Below, in pieces: positions 33,515-45,135 of a DNA stretch of 64,000 nucleotides. Made by a program: the position numbers and the translations under genes. The DNA lies in contig ML660772.1 of the NCBI GenBank assembly GCA_007570785.1, positions 34,435,652 through 34,499,651 of the forward strand. The letters are read 5' to 3'. Every line of letters starts with the position of its first letter. Position 1 is the first letter of the stretch. The DNA is from Antilocapra americana (Eukaryota > Chordata > Mammalia > Artiodactyla > Antilocapridae). The notes below the pieces were generated by a model. The model searched no databases. It was not told the origin of the DNA and saw only the letters and a program-made list of their open reading frames with translations.

Positions 33515-34990
33515 TTATAATATTTGATTGGTTCCCTGAAGCAGTAAAACTGAAAGCAGCAATGATCTTGTTAGCCTTAGAAGGGGACACATTAGTGGCC
33601 AAAAGTTACCTAAATAATCACCATCATTAACGGAAAACAAGAATCTCTGTTGCTGGTTGTGGGTCCTAAGTAACCTGTAAACCCATTGCCAGGTGGGGCA
33701 GTAAACGGGTTTACAGCCAGTAAATGGGACAGATTGGGTACACTGGATTCCTCCTACATGGAAGAGGCAGTGGGTGTACCAACTAGTGAGCACCCGGGCT
33801 GATTTTGGATATGGATTTGCCTTTACTGCCTACCTTGTAGACAGCATTTTTGGACTTACTAGTTTGCTTTTTAAATCATGGTATCATCACACAACATAAC
33901 TCTTGGCTGGCCAGGACATTCATTATACAAAAGAAATAGGAGAGGAAGTGTGCCGGCTGACTCCTGAGGCTTTCGTTCTTTTTAGCGTATACTCAGAAAC
34001 AACGGTCCTGTTATAAAGATAGAATAGACCACTGAAAACTGCAAGTCAATACCTTGCTAAGACAGAATGCTTCCCTACAGGATGACACATCCTTTCAGCC
34101 GGCAAATGATGTGCATTCCTTTTTCTCATACAGTTGGATCACACTTGTCTGGGCACTAAAGGGTGGAAGTACTAATGACACTTGTGCTTCAGAAACGTTT
34201 ACTGACCCAGTATTTTTGCTCCTCATTTCTGAGGCTTTGCCTCTGATGGTTTAGAGGACTTGATACCCAAGAGGTGAATCCTTCCGCCAGGAACACATCA
34301 ATGATTTTTTTTTTTTCATTGAAACTTGAGACTTCCACCTTTTAATACTGAGCTATGCATGTCATTGGAGCAACAGAGAGAAAGGGGATTATTGTGTTTT
34401 CTGGGGTGATTAATCCTTATTACAAAGGGGGAAAAGGGTGGCTGCTATCATGTGGGGCAAGGAGAAGCATACCTTCAACTCAGGAAATCCTCTAGAACAG
34501 ATTCTGGTTCTGCCAAGTCCAACTATCAAACTTAATGAGATAGCATGCAGAATCACTGAAGGCTCAGACACCTCAGATGTGAAGGACTGGGTCACTCCAC
34601 CATTAAAAATCTCAGCTTGTTATGTTGCCCAAGGAGGAAGAGACCTGAAAAAGGGTTTAAGAATGAAGAAAGTTATAAATAATAATTAAGACCTGGAAAC
34701 TGTTTACAGAAACAAGGACTAAAATAACTATTCATATTATCTTTGTGTACTTATGTCTATAGCATTTTTGCTGAACAATTTTATTTTCCTCATTATTTTC
34801 TCTTATTATTTTATATAAGGCAAGCTGGTGTTAGTTTAGTTTGCAATTTTGTCCATATTTAAAGAATGCCAAGATGGGACTATGATGGAATGTGGGAAAT
34901 GACTATCACCAGTTTGTAGATGTGGTGACTACTGGGATTTTAGGCCTCCTTTTTAAGACAGAAAGTGAAAGCATTTTCTTTGTACATTAA
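33515..34990 (+). mobile_element. ERV-L endogenous retrovirus remnant: integrase-like and dUTPase-like pol segments
   Basis: Ancient, decayed provirus piece. The plus strand at about 33640-33870 reads, with stops, as a retroviral integrase core fragment (a 'DWVHWIPP' stretch and 'GYGFAFTAY' in the expected order). At 34403-34429 is a 'GVINPYYKG' box typical of dUTPase. A frameshift follows, then an open stretch to 34689 with 'GNPLEQILVLPSP' and 'DWVTPP'. A dUTPase placed after integrase is the hallmark of ERV-L. 34690-34990 resembles the noncoding ERV-L 3' region. Gag, protease, RT and both LTRs are not recognised. Multiple stops and frameshifts; no functional product. Confidence 0.72.
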
Positions 34991-35299
34991 AAGCTGCAGT
35001 ATTGCAGAACATATTTAGCTAGTCTGTTGCTATTATCTGAAAGGTTAGGATTGAGCCGAAGGAGTTGATCGAAGTTGAGTATCCAAAGCAGTGAATTGAA
35101 GTAGATATGGTGGCTCAGTATTCAACACCCAAATAAGTGCCTCTCGAGGTTGTTTCTGACACTAGAAAACTAAAAACCTTATTTTTTTCCTCCACTGAAC
35201 CCATAACAGCTAAGTTGCTGGATGTGAATGATTCCACTGTTTAGATATGTTCTAACAAGAATTGGAAGGTAGAAGTGTTTCGTTTTTCTGTTTCTACAG
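34991..35299. other. Unassigned DNA downstream of ERV-L remnant
   Basis: An LTR would be expected in this region or just after it, but I could not recognise TG...CA ends. Confidence 0.4.
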
Positions 35300-35672
35300 G
35301 CAAGTATGGCCAGAGGCATGTGCTTTATTTTCTGCTGTGCCATCAGCAGAGGTCCCAGTGCCTTGGCACTAGAGGTACGCATGGATGTATGGATGGGTGG
35401 ACGGCATCTGTTTTGCTGTACAGATTGCAACGTGGAAAGCATTGGTTTGGAGCTGGTAGCAAGACAGTTTCCTTACAGCAGTGCCTGAATGTTTGATCAC
35501 AGTGGTTTCGGGTTTGTTTTAGCGGCAGCCGAGTCCTGGAGCTGCAGCAGCCGTGTTCCACACCAGAAGATCAAACAGGAAGTGCCATCCCCTGTGGTGA
35601 CCAAGTTTGGCGATGTGGTTACAGAGTCACTCCTGAAGTCTCAACCTGCAATTTACTTCTTCAGCTGTTCAG
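35300..35672 (+). other. GC-richer block with two candidate exons
   Basis: 35300-35374 is preceded by 'ttttctgtttctacag' and followed by 'gag|gtacgc'. 35523-35672 is preceded by 'gggtttgttttag' and followed by 'cag|gtacgt', a near-consensus donor. An alternative acceptor 'tttccttacag' ends at 35478. Open frames (35306-35488 and 35489-35728) cover each candidate, but joining the two at these sites does not keep one frame (a TGA follows), so a coding transcript is not supported. Alternatives: part of an unrecognised LTR, or noncoding exons. Confidence 0.28.
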
Positions 35673-38600
35673 GTACGTCTGTAAGGCAGACACCCTATAA
35701 TACATCCATTTTGACTAAAGCTAAGTAAAATGAATTGTTTTCTGTGACAGAAGCCTAAACTGGCAAAATGTTTGACCACAGAGGTGGAGATGAGAAACAA
35801 GGAGACATAAGAACAAGCTGAAAAAAAGACCTGTAGAGAACATTAGGATCACCAGGCTAAAAATGAAATTTTAAAGTTTAAATTTTCATTGAATACAATA
35901 AAGATTAGAACAGACATTGCAGAAAAGTGAATAGGGATGTGGCAAACAAAGTTAAGAAATTCTTCTGAAAATAGAGAAAAGACCAAGATATGAAGACAAA
36001 ACAATGTAGTAGGTGGGGATGTCAAGAGATATTAAATACATGGATATTAAGTATTATATAAAGACAAATCATAACTAAAGAGAGCCAGTAATAATTACCA
36101 ATGAGATAAGAGGGCTCAAACAAAAAAGGAAAATGTAATTCAGAAAACTGAAGACCTGAGTATATAGAACACAAGGTCTCCTCCAGAGTCTTGTGTTCTA
36201 TAAACAAGATGAATAGATATCCTGCGAACCTCCAACTCAAACAAAAACCGTCTTCCAAATACCCCAAAATAAATAAATCCTGGTGTATATGAGAAAACAA
36301 AAATTATTTTGCTCTATAATATTCAGTAACAACACATGAAAAAATAATGTGTACAAAATTTTGATGGAAACATTTTTATGAACTAGAACTATAAACCTAA
36401 TCAAATTGTGTAAAGTCAATAAAAGGAGCTTATGATATGTAAAAACTCAGAAGTATGCCACCCGAAGACCTCTTCTGTATCCTGAAAGCAATTATTTAAT
36501 AACTTAAGGCACTCAACCAAGAGGATCCAAAGTAAGTAAGTTAAAAAATGTAGACTATGGTAGGTATAAAATAAAAGGATGGAGTAGTTAGCATCAAAAC
36601 CAAGATTACAAAATAGAAATTAAATTTGTATAAAATTTTACTTGAAAGTAAAGAAAATAATGTAAAATCATGGTTTAATTTGATGTTTCTGTATCCATAG
36701 AGTTAAGTGGAAAATATGTTTATATATAAAGTTTGGTTCAATCTTATGTTCCCAAATCACTCTTAATTAGACCACATTACCATAAATAAAAACTAAGTAC
36801 TGACATGAAAGGGGGAGGGGAACTTTTAAATAACTCCTTGTACAAAGAGAGAAAATGAAAATTCTAGTATTTAATATTCAAAAAGAGAAGCAAAAACATT
36901 GCAAACCTAAAACATATCACTTTATTTCAATATAGGTTTATTCCCACCAAGCTTTTTTGTACTATTATTGTCAAATGCATCGCACTTCCATGTATTTTAC
37001 ACCCATTGATAAAATTATATATATTATTTTTGCATAATTTTCAAGTCAATTAAAAGAAGAATAAACATTTATACTATCATTTTTAATTACCTATTTACCT
37101 TCACTGGTGATTTTGTGTGTGTATGTATAAATATAATTTATTAATAAGTGAGAAACGACCACAGTAAATGGAATACATCCTAGTTTGTACTTATGAATAA
37201 GATAATTTGAACTAAAATATAGCACAATGTCAAACACTGTTACTTATGATTTGTATCAACTCAAAGTCTTATTCACATTTCTTCATATTTTAATGTTTTC
37301 TCATTTCTATAAAGTAATATGTTATTTTATGATAAATGTCTGAGCTTTGAAATCCAGACTCTAAAGTGGTAGATTATTTTTTAATGTCTCAAGTTTTCTC
37401 TGAATAGCCCATTCTACTCACTTAACTTTAGGAATATTGGTGAAAGCTGCAATGTCTCTAGACATAGTAGAATGTACACAGAACACCACAAAAATCTCAT
37501 CATTTGTAATCATCCCAGTAAAAGAATTTACTTTCCTCAAAGAAAATTGCTTCATCTTGTTAATAAAAATGGGAAAATGGGAGAACAAACTAAATTAGCA
37601 TAAGTCCCCTTACACATGAACAAAATTTTCCTTCTTATTCTTGAATATTTAGCTATAAAGATTTATTTGTGGAAAACAAAAATAAAAGTATAAAAAATTA
37701 AAACAAACAAAAAAATAGAGCTAAGCTGGCATTCTCAGAGGTAAATGCCTAAAATGATGCCCAGGAAACTGACAAAAACCATTTAGTTGTAGTCCCTCAC
37801 TTCTCCTAGGAATAAATAAGTGCAACTGAACACTATATCCTAATAGGGGATAGAAATATTTTAATTGTCTAGATCTAATTTAAGTTTTTCAGTGACACCT
37901 TAGACTTTTACCTTTTGTATTGCTTTCATATATTCTAAATGGTTTTTAAATAGGTCTTATTAGCGTATGAGCTTCTTTTTTAAACTCATCATATTTTCAC
38001 TCATTTCTTAAATATATTACTATAGTTGTGTTTCAACAAAGACAGGTTAATGACAATTTACTGCTTTAATTATATTTTTTATCTTTTTTGAATGGTTTTA
38101 ACATGCAAAATAATAAACCAACCTTGAAACCCGTAGACCTCAAAATGAGAACACTGTCAATGAGAAGTCATATACGGTACAGAAACAATGGGGGAAACTG
38201 TTAAGATGATAGAAGTATATACCCAATTATGGGGTTTATTTTTAAAAGAACCCTGGTAGAAGGAAAACTGAAATTTCTCATCAGACCTCAAGTAAATTAG
38301 ACAACTTTAAAAAGACAGTAAGTGGAGTAAAAGTTAAGCATTTTGCTTTCCAAAATATTAATTTCATACTAAGTAATGACTTCATTGCTCTCTGATCATT
38401 GGCAAAGGCAAGATGTGCATGTTCTCCTTTTGAAAACTGTATTAATAAAATTGAAGGTTGTGTGCTTTATGCAACGTATGTTCTGCAACATTTTGAAAGC
38501 TTAGCTGGGAATCCCTGTGGTGCTGACTGAAGGAAAAAAGGAAGCAAAGTCTTCTCCAGTTTTTAAAAACCAGAAGTATTTTTCAGAAGTCATGTATGAA

Positions 38601-39487
38601 ATAAACTGCTTATGAGAAAATGCCTGTAATGCTCCTCAGTGTTCAGTGATAGAGGGATCTGTTTAAAACACTCTGACATAAAAAATAAGTCAGCTTTAAC
38701 TTCAATTATCAAGCGCCAAAGTAGCATTCTTTGATAGAAAGGGGTGGGTTTCTGGCATTTCAAAGATAAATATGTATGAAAAGAGTTGTGTCACCATGGA
38801 AACCAAACCTCCCCATATCTTTTTAGACAAGTCAAATCGTAATATAGAAACTAGGGATCTCTAAAAACAATGTTGAAGACCAATCATCATTAGGTATGTT
38901 TCTGTATTCTCAAGTATTATCATTCCTTAGTTTTTAGCATTCTTTTAAAGTTCTGAGGAATATTTTGGGATTTTCATCAAGTCAATTTAGAAATTTCAAG
39001 CGTTTTAATGAATATTCCTAAATAGGCATTGAGGCAACCATCTCCGTGGTTGCATTATTAACTAATGTGTTTTACAAACTTTGAACATCCCTCTGAAGAA
39101 ATCAAATGTGTATTTCTTCAGAGCAACACAGCCTCTCTGGTGGCATCTTAAACAGATATCTTTTATATTTCTCTTTACTATGAGAAATATAAATTTTGTT
39201 CTTTAATGAATGAATTCTGGACTAGAAGTGAAGATCAGTATTTGAATCCAGTGATGATTTTTCTTGTGATAATTTTACAAATACTTTTTGGAATTTCTGG
39301 TAGAGTGCCCCTAGTTCTTTTAGTTGGGACTACCACCTGCTAGGAACCAATATATTTCATATTCCCTCTTTCCGTAAAAGTACAGAGTTCAAATATTTTT
39401 AATGACTTAATTTTATGTATATTTAAATAAGTCTATGGTAGACAATTCAAACATATCTTCTGATGTAAGAGGCAATATTTTTATCAG
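35673..39487. other. Unassigned AT-rich DNA, about 3.8 kb
   Basis: No SINE or LINE recognised apart from low-complexity AT. Contains a 13-bp perfect inverted repeat at 36163-36202. The minus-strand frames at 36022-36419 have no motif. Confidence 0.5.
36163..36202. repeat. 13-bp perfect inverted repeat (stem-loop)
   Basis: Arms 'tatagaacacaag' (36163-36175) and 'cttgtgttctata' (36190-36202) are exact reverse complements around a 14-nt loop. G-U pairs could extend the stem inward by two in RNA. Confidence 0.85.
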
Positions 39488-39640
39488 AAAAGAGCACAGG
39501 TTCAAGATACCTCAATGTCTAAACCTAGTTCTATTTCTTTAATAGTAATCTGGCCTTGGAAAAGCCATCTCATCTCTCTGGGTCCTCATTTCCATATATC
39601 TAAAGTGGAACTCATTATACATACACATGATCAGGATTAT
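39488..39640 (+). mobile_element. MIR SINE
   Basis: 'aagagcacaggttcaagata', 'ctaaacctagttctatttct', 'atctggccttggaaaagcca', 'tctctctgggtcctcatttc' and 'aagtggaactcattatac' follow MIR in the forward sense. Confidence 0.85.
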
Positions 39641-39946
39641 TTTGAAAATCATTGTTTATTTGAAATATCTATTTTTAAAAAGTTAATTATATTTCAAGTG
39701 AAATTGGGTTTTATTGCAGATAAAAAGCATCCGGGCGAAATCTTGCATATATGATAAACTAAGTTAAGCTCATAGCTCATAAAGTACATGTAGGCTGTGT
39801 TCATGCAACACCAAAATATCTGGCTCAAAAGTGAAAATTCATGCAAGATGTGCTTTTGAAGAAAATTATACCTGCCTACTTGCTTTCTGTATTTATTTTG
39901 TCAGTCATTAGAATTATTAGTGATGATGTAGTTTCAAATGAGCAGT
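39641..39946. other. Unassigned intergenic DNA
   Basis: AT-rich, no landmark recognised. Confidence 0.45.
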
Positions 39947-40146
39947 GCTGTTGTTGCTGTTCAGTAACTCAGTCGTGTTCGACTGTTTGTGACCCCATGG
40001 ACTGCAGCACGCCAGGCTTTCCTGTCCTTCACTATCTCCCAGAGTCTGCTCAAACTCATGTGCATTGAGTCGGTAATACCATCCAACTACCTTGTCCTCT
40101 GTCGTCCCCTTCTCCTCCAGTCCTCAGTCTTTTCCAGCACCAGGTC
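39947..40146 (-). mobile_element. BovB LINE 3' end, minus strand
   Basis: 'gctgttgttgctgttcagta', 'cgactgtttgtgaccccatg', 'gccaggctttcctgtccttc', 'catgtgcattgagtcggtaa' and 'ccccttctcctccagtcctc'. Truncated at the 'cccagcatcagg' region, where it passes into unrelated 'gggggcccatggcatgg'. Confidence 0.93.
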
Positions 40147-40912
40147 AGGGGGCCCATGGCATGGCTTTCTGCATACCCCACACAGCGCAGTGGAATGTTG
40201 TCACACTTTTACACTTAAAGGCATATTAAAACACAGACAGCGCATTGTTTATCCTAGTATAGTAACTGCTTTTTTTCCCTGCATAAGGAATATTTTTCTT
40301 AAATAGCATTCAAAATAATTATTTTACTATCTTAGTACTGAGTGTGACTGAGTACTTGAAAAGCCTCAGAATTTTAACATGGTTAAGCGATAATTAGGAA
40401 TCGGCTATACCCCAGTATAAAGCAAGAAGTTTAAAGTTTGAAAAAAGAAGAAAATAAGAAAAAGCACTAATTAGGTCTGATTCACAATCTTAGTGGGCAC
40501 TAAAAAAATGTTTCTGGAACAGACCTCTACAAGAAACATGCTCATCTCCAAATGGGATAACTAATCTTACAATACTCATTTTTAATTTTTTCTTATTTAT
40601 TTCAATGGAGAGTATTTATTTAATAATTTATTAGCAGATTTATGCTTTTAAGTTCTTTATATCTTAAGTACTACAATTTCTGGCTTCATAAGTATTCTCA
40701 TATATTTTTTGAAAAATGAACATTTATTTTCAATAAAAAATAAGATTTCTTCTATGTTTTCTAGTATTAGAAGCTATTTTAAACAAAGTTGTATTAAGAA
40801 TAGTTAAAAACAAGGACTGATAGAGTAACTTTCTACTGAGTGAACACTTCAGTTATTAATATAAGATTTTGTATCTACAACTCTCCATTTATTCCTTTAA
40901 ATATTGACCCTA
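40147..40912. other. Unassigned intergenic DNA
   Basis: AT-rich; a short GC-richer spot at 40145-40195. No element recognised. Confidence 0.5.
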
Positions 40913-41158
40913 TTTATTATAGGACTTCCCTGGTGGCTCAGTTGGCAAAGAACCACCTGCAATGGCAGGAGACCGCCTGCATTTCAGGACACTCAGGTTC
41001 GATCCCTGGTTTGGGAAGATCCCCTGGAGAAGGAAATGGCAACCACTCCTGTATTTTTGCTAGGGAAATCCCATGGACAGAGGACCCTGGTGGGCTGCAG
41101 TCCATGGAGTCACAAGAGTCAGACACAACTTAGCAACTAAACCATCACATTTATTATA
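40913..41158 (+). mobile_element. Bov-tA SINE with 9-bp target duplication and lengthened head
   Basis: Body 40922-41149, 'ggacttccctggtggctcag' to 'gacacaacttagcaactaa'. Perfect duplication 'tttattata' at 40913-40921 and 41150-41158. Between the A-box-like and B-box-like parts there are about 25 extra bases ('ccgcctgcatttcaggacac') compared with neighbouring copies, so this copy's pol III promoter spacing is altered. Confidence 0.95.
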
Positions 41159-41239
41159 AAATTTTAAATTTCTGCCACTTTTAATGACAAAAAATAAGGA
41201 GATTTTGGGGCACATTCACCCATTTTCACTATAAAAGAT

Positions 41240-41414
41240 GGGGGCTGCCTGCCAATCCAGGAGACACAGAGATGCAGGTTTGATCCCTAGGTCAGGAAGA
41301 TCCCCTGGAGTAGCATCCACTCCACTATTCTTGCCTGAAAATTCCATGGACGAGGGGCCTGGCAGGCTCCCGTCCATCTGTGGCAAAGAGTTGGACCTGA
41401 CCGAGCATGCACAC
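41240..41414 (+). mobile_element. Bov-tA SINE, 5'-truncated
   Basis: Starts inside the head ('ggctgcctgccaatccagga'), then 'gatccctaggtcaggaagat', 'ccactattcttgcctgaaaa' and 'ggcaaagagttggacctgac'. The usual 'gaaatggcaaccca' stretch is shortened. Confidence 0.92.
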
Positions 41415-42462
41415 ATGCGACCAGTCACTTAAGATGTATCTGTCTGAAGACAAAAAAAAAAAAAGCAACAATGACAAAATACACAAAACTAAGCATTTAG
41501 AGAAAGCAAAAACAAATCAAAAAATTTCCCAAATCCACATTATTCCCGACACAATGATTAGCATCTTGAAATTTCTAATTACCTAGAATTATTTGTTTTA
41601 CCAGTATCTTCAAATATCATACAGGCACAGTAATCATTTAGTAAGATTCCACAAAGAGCATCACTGTCCAATATTGCTCCCCACACATCTAAAAGTGAAG
41701 TTCTTATTAGACAAGAAAGAGATTGGTCTCTGCTTTTTTCTCTACAAATACAGATTTTAAAGCTTTATTTCAAAGTTACATAAAATTTTCAAAATCTTAT
41801 ATTTTTCTGGGCAAAAAAAGCACAACTTTTCTAATCAAGTTGGATCAAAACCATGTTCACAAGCTAAGCTCTAATGATGATTCTCACTGTGATCTGGCAG
41901 CATGAATTTAAGAAAAGATATTAGATTTTAACAAACTGAAATTAGAACGTAAGAAAGGGTTAACAGAAAAAAGAAAGGGTTAAACTTAAAAGACAAAGTT
42001 TAAAGAAGTTTATATAGACCTATTTAATATTTTTAGGTTATAACTATTAAGCAGTGTGAGACATAAAATTACAAACCTTTTCAAAAAAGACAGTTTTAGA
42101 CATGCTGTTGTTCAACTAAAAAGAAAACCTCATGTACATATAATTACTAACTGATAACCTATTTACCACAAAATGCCTTTATCTCTAACTCTTCTATCTA
42201 GCTGTGTCTCATGTGTGAAACAATTTATCACAAGAGGTGAAAAATAAGAGAAAATAAGGTGAAAATAAGACAGTGAAAATCTATCATAAGTTAAAATCTT
42301 TTCTAAGAAGAGACACTCAAAATAAACATTTTGTATCAAAATATATTTTGATATTTAATATGCCAGCTACCTTCAGATGTAATAGAAGAAAAAGTGACTT
42401 GAACTCTATGAACTTATTATCTTTTATTAGTTATTAGCTACTTCTTTCAAAGTTGTATTCTA
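41415..42462. other. Unassigned AT-rich DNA
   Basis: An A run of about 14 at 41451-41464 and imperfect short repeats near 41951-41985 and 42236-42270. No gene. Confidence 0.5.
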
Positions 42463-42528
42463 AAAATACCATGCTACTTATAAAAACAACAAAAACCCCC
42501 AAACCCCCCAAAATACCATACTACTTAT
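42463..42528. repeat. 19-bp direct repeat flanking an A/C-rich tract
   Basis: 'aaaataccatgctacttat' (42463-42481) and 'aaaataccatactacttat' (42510-42528) differ at one base. They enclose 28 bp of A and C runs (five and six C). Confidence 0.9.
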
Positions 42529-42624
42529 CATGATCGTTTATTATTCAATAAACATAGAATTGAACTACTCAAGTAGAGATATAGCTTTTAATAGTGGATG
42601 TGAAAATACATATATGGTTCAAAA

Positions 42625-42846
42625 GCGCTTCCCAAGTGGCTCAGTGGGTAAAGAATCTGCCTGCAATGCAGGAGACAGAGGAGATGCGAGTTTGAGCCCT
42701 GGGTTGGGAAGAGTCCCTGGAGGAGGGCACGGCAACCGACTTCAGTATTCTTGCCTGGAGAGTCCCATGGGCAGAGGAGCCTGGTGGTCCACAGGGTCGC
42801 ACAGAGTCAGACACGACTGAAGCAACTGAGCACGCACACACATACG
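42625..42846 (+). mobile_element. Bov-tA SINE
   Basis: 'gcgcttcccaagtggctcag' head, 'gcctgcaatgcaggagacag', 'gggttgggaagagtccctgg', 'cagtattcttgcctggagag' and 'gagtcagacacgactgaagc'. It retains several CpGs ('gcacggcaaccgac', 'gggtcgcac'), which suggests a relatively young copy. Confidence 0.95.
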
Positions 42847-44935
42847 TATGCAAAATGAGCTCACACGAACTAATATATGGGTAAATAATCTGTAATATGA
42901 ATTTAGGGACATGAAGTAGGTAGAATTTTTCTAAAATGTCAAAGACACATTTTTGTCCCATTTTATTTAACAATTTAATGGTCATTAAAATGATTTAAAA
43001 GCAGTGTGAAAAAAGTGAGTGAGGTTAGGAAAAAATTATGTAAAGAAAGAACGCATAAAAACACTGCAAGTTTGAGGCAGAAAGGATACAGAAGAGGACT
43101 CTGAGGTCCTTAAAAATAAATTTTGGTAATTCCAAGCTCTTCTTAAACTTTACTGTCTCTTTCCTTCTTCTTCAAGAATTCAGCTATGCTCTTCTTAATA
43201 TTGCACATGTCATTTTACCTTCAACAAGCAAGGTTTACCTTCACCTATATGGAATATACAACCACAGACATACTCTTTTACATGACTTAAGCTGTCAACC
43301 AATCCAGCTTTGGCATTTTGAGTTGAGAACTGGAAAACAGAAAACTAACCAAGCAGAGTTTCCATGGTCAGATTCACAAGGAACCAGGAATAGAGGATCA
43401 GCATAAATGATAATACAAAAAGAAATTTTAATGAAAACTGTTTTGATTGGAATTGAACTATAAAACTGCAGCTGTTTGATAGCATCTATTGAATAAAAAG
43501 CTCAAAAATTTTAATTCATTCTTTAAGTTGTATATCTGATGCCAACATGTTTCTTTCCTATTTTTTCAAGGTATTGTTTTCATTTATGAAACTTTCCAGA
43601 ACACAAACTGCGACTTGTAAATAATTCTGACTTGGCAAGTCCTCATATGTACTCACAAATTACATACTGTTCTGATTAGGCACACCAAACATGCTACTCA
43701 GCATGCAGACGTGTTTCAGCTCATGATGACAGTTGATACATGATTCATTGTGCTGACTGCTCAAGGCATTTGCACTAGTTCAATATTCTTATTTACTTTT
43801 GTCAAGATTTTGCTGTAAACAAAGCGATTGAAATGATGTATCAGATGGCTACTGACAACGAGTTTTTTTTAAAACTACTCGTACTTCAAAAGAAAAAGAA
43901 ACCACATAAATAAGTCAAAGTCCTATGAAAATAAAGTAGCTCCTTTTAAAAGTAAAATAAAGCCAATGACATTCCATCATTATGTGTCCCCTACCATTTT
44001 AGCTATCTGCCAGACTGAAAGAACTGTCAATAAGATGGCTTGAATCATTTGCTTCAGAAAAATAATTTTTCCACTAAGGAAGAGTCCTTTAAAGAAAGAA
44101 AAGATAAATTCTCCTTTTAAGCTCACCCAAGTCAGAGCTAAATCCAGCTGCCTGTTGCTCTTCCTACACAAACTTCTGCATGATTTAGCCAGTGAAAAGT
44201 CACTCCACTGGCAGGAAAAAGTGCTATTTTACCTTTACAAGCAGCTATAAATCACTCCATCAAGTGAAACACTTGTTAAAAGCTTAATGGGCAGAGAAAA
44301 AAAACATGCAAATTTCCAAAAGGAAAACAAAAACCTATTTCAGGGTTTATCTAATAAATTGCACCCACACCCTGACTGGCCACACAGGAAGAAGGCCCAA
44401 CTTACTGCCTAGGCAATAAAGCCAGTCATCTCAGTGGAGAGAACAAACTACTGATCCATATATTATCAGCATTTTTATCTCCAATCAGGGATTACTACAA
44501 TGTATAGTTTAATACTGTAAGGCTGTACCTGAATAGTTCTATTCCCATGGTAGACTAAAAAAGGGGGGGGAAAATCCATATATACATATGAATTTAGAAG
44601 CACATCCTTTAAAAATCACCAAAATGAATTATGTTGCCTTCCAAATGGTTTTCATTGACCTCATGAAACTCATCCAGGATTTAAAATGGAAGTGGGAACA
44701 AAAGTTAAGCAAATAACTTCCGAAAATGTCAGAGAATGAAACAGAAAGGGATTAAAAAGGGATTAAAAGATAGAGGGAGAAATAATGAAAAAGGAGGAAG
44801 AAATGAGAAAAGCATTTGAGGGAGGTGGTTCTAGGCTGTTTCCCCTCACTCAAAACATATTAAAAGTAAAGTCTTCTAATTATTAAGATTGCACGGAAGT
44901 TTGAACCAATCTAGTTCAAATCAATTGTATTCCTT
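42847..44935. other. Unassigned AT-rich DNA
   Basis: No repeat recognised. A G run at 44563-44571 is simple sequence. The frame at 43980-44171 (minus) has no motif. Confidence 0.5.
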
Positions 44936-45135
44936 GAGTTTCCCTGGTGACTCAGATGGTGAAGCATCTGCCTGCAACTCGGGAGACCCAGGTTCCATCC
45001 TCGGGTCAGGAAGATCCCCTGGAGAAGGAAATGGCAACCCACTCCAGCACTCTTGCTTGGAAAATTCCACTGATGGAGGAGCCTGGTAGGCTACAGTCCA
45101 TGGGATCATAAAGAGCAATTTCACTTTCACTTTCA
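44936..45135 (+). mobile_element. Bov-tA SINE
   Basis: 'gagtttccctggtgactcag', 'catctgcctgcaactcggga', 'ggtcaggaagatcccctgga', 'actccagcactcttgcttgg' and 'ggctacagtccatgggatca', with the 'tttcactttcactttca' tail. The stretch between 'aaagag' and the tail is deleted. Confidence 0.94.

Noticed and set aside
42480..42510. C runs as a possible i-motif
   Set aside because: Only two C runs are present, four would be needed.
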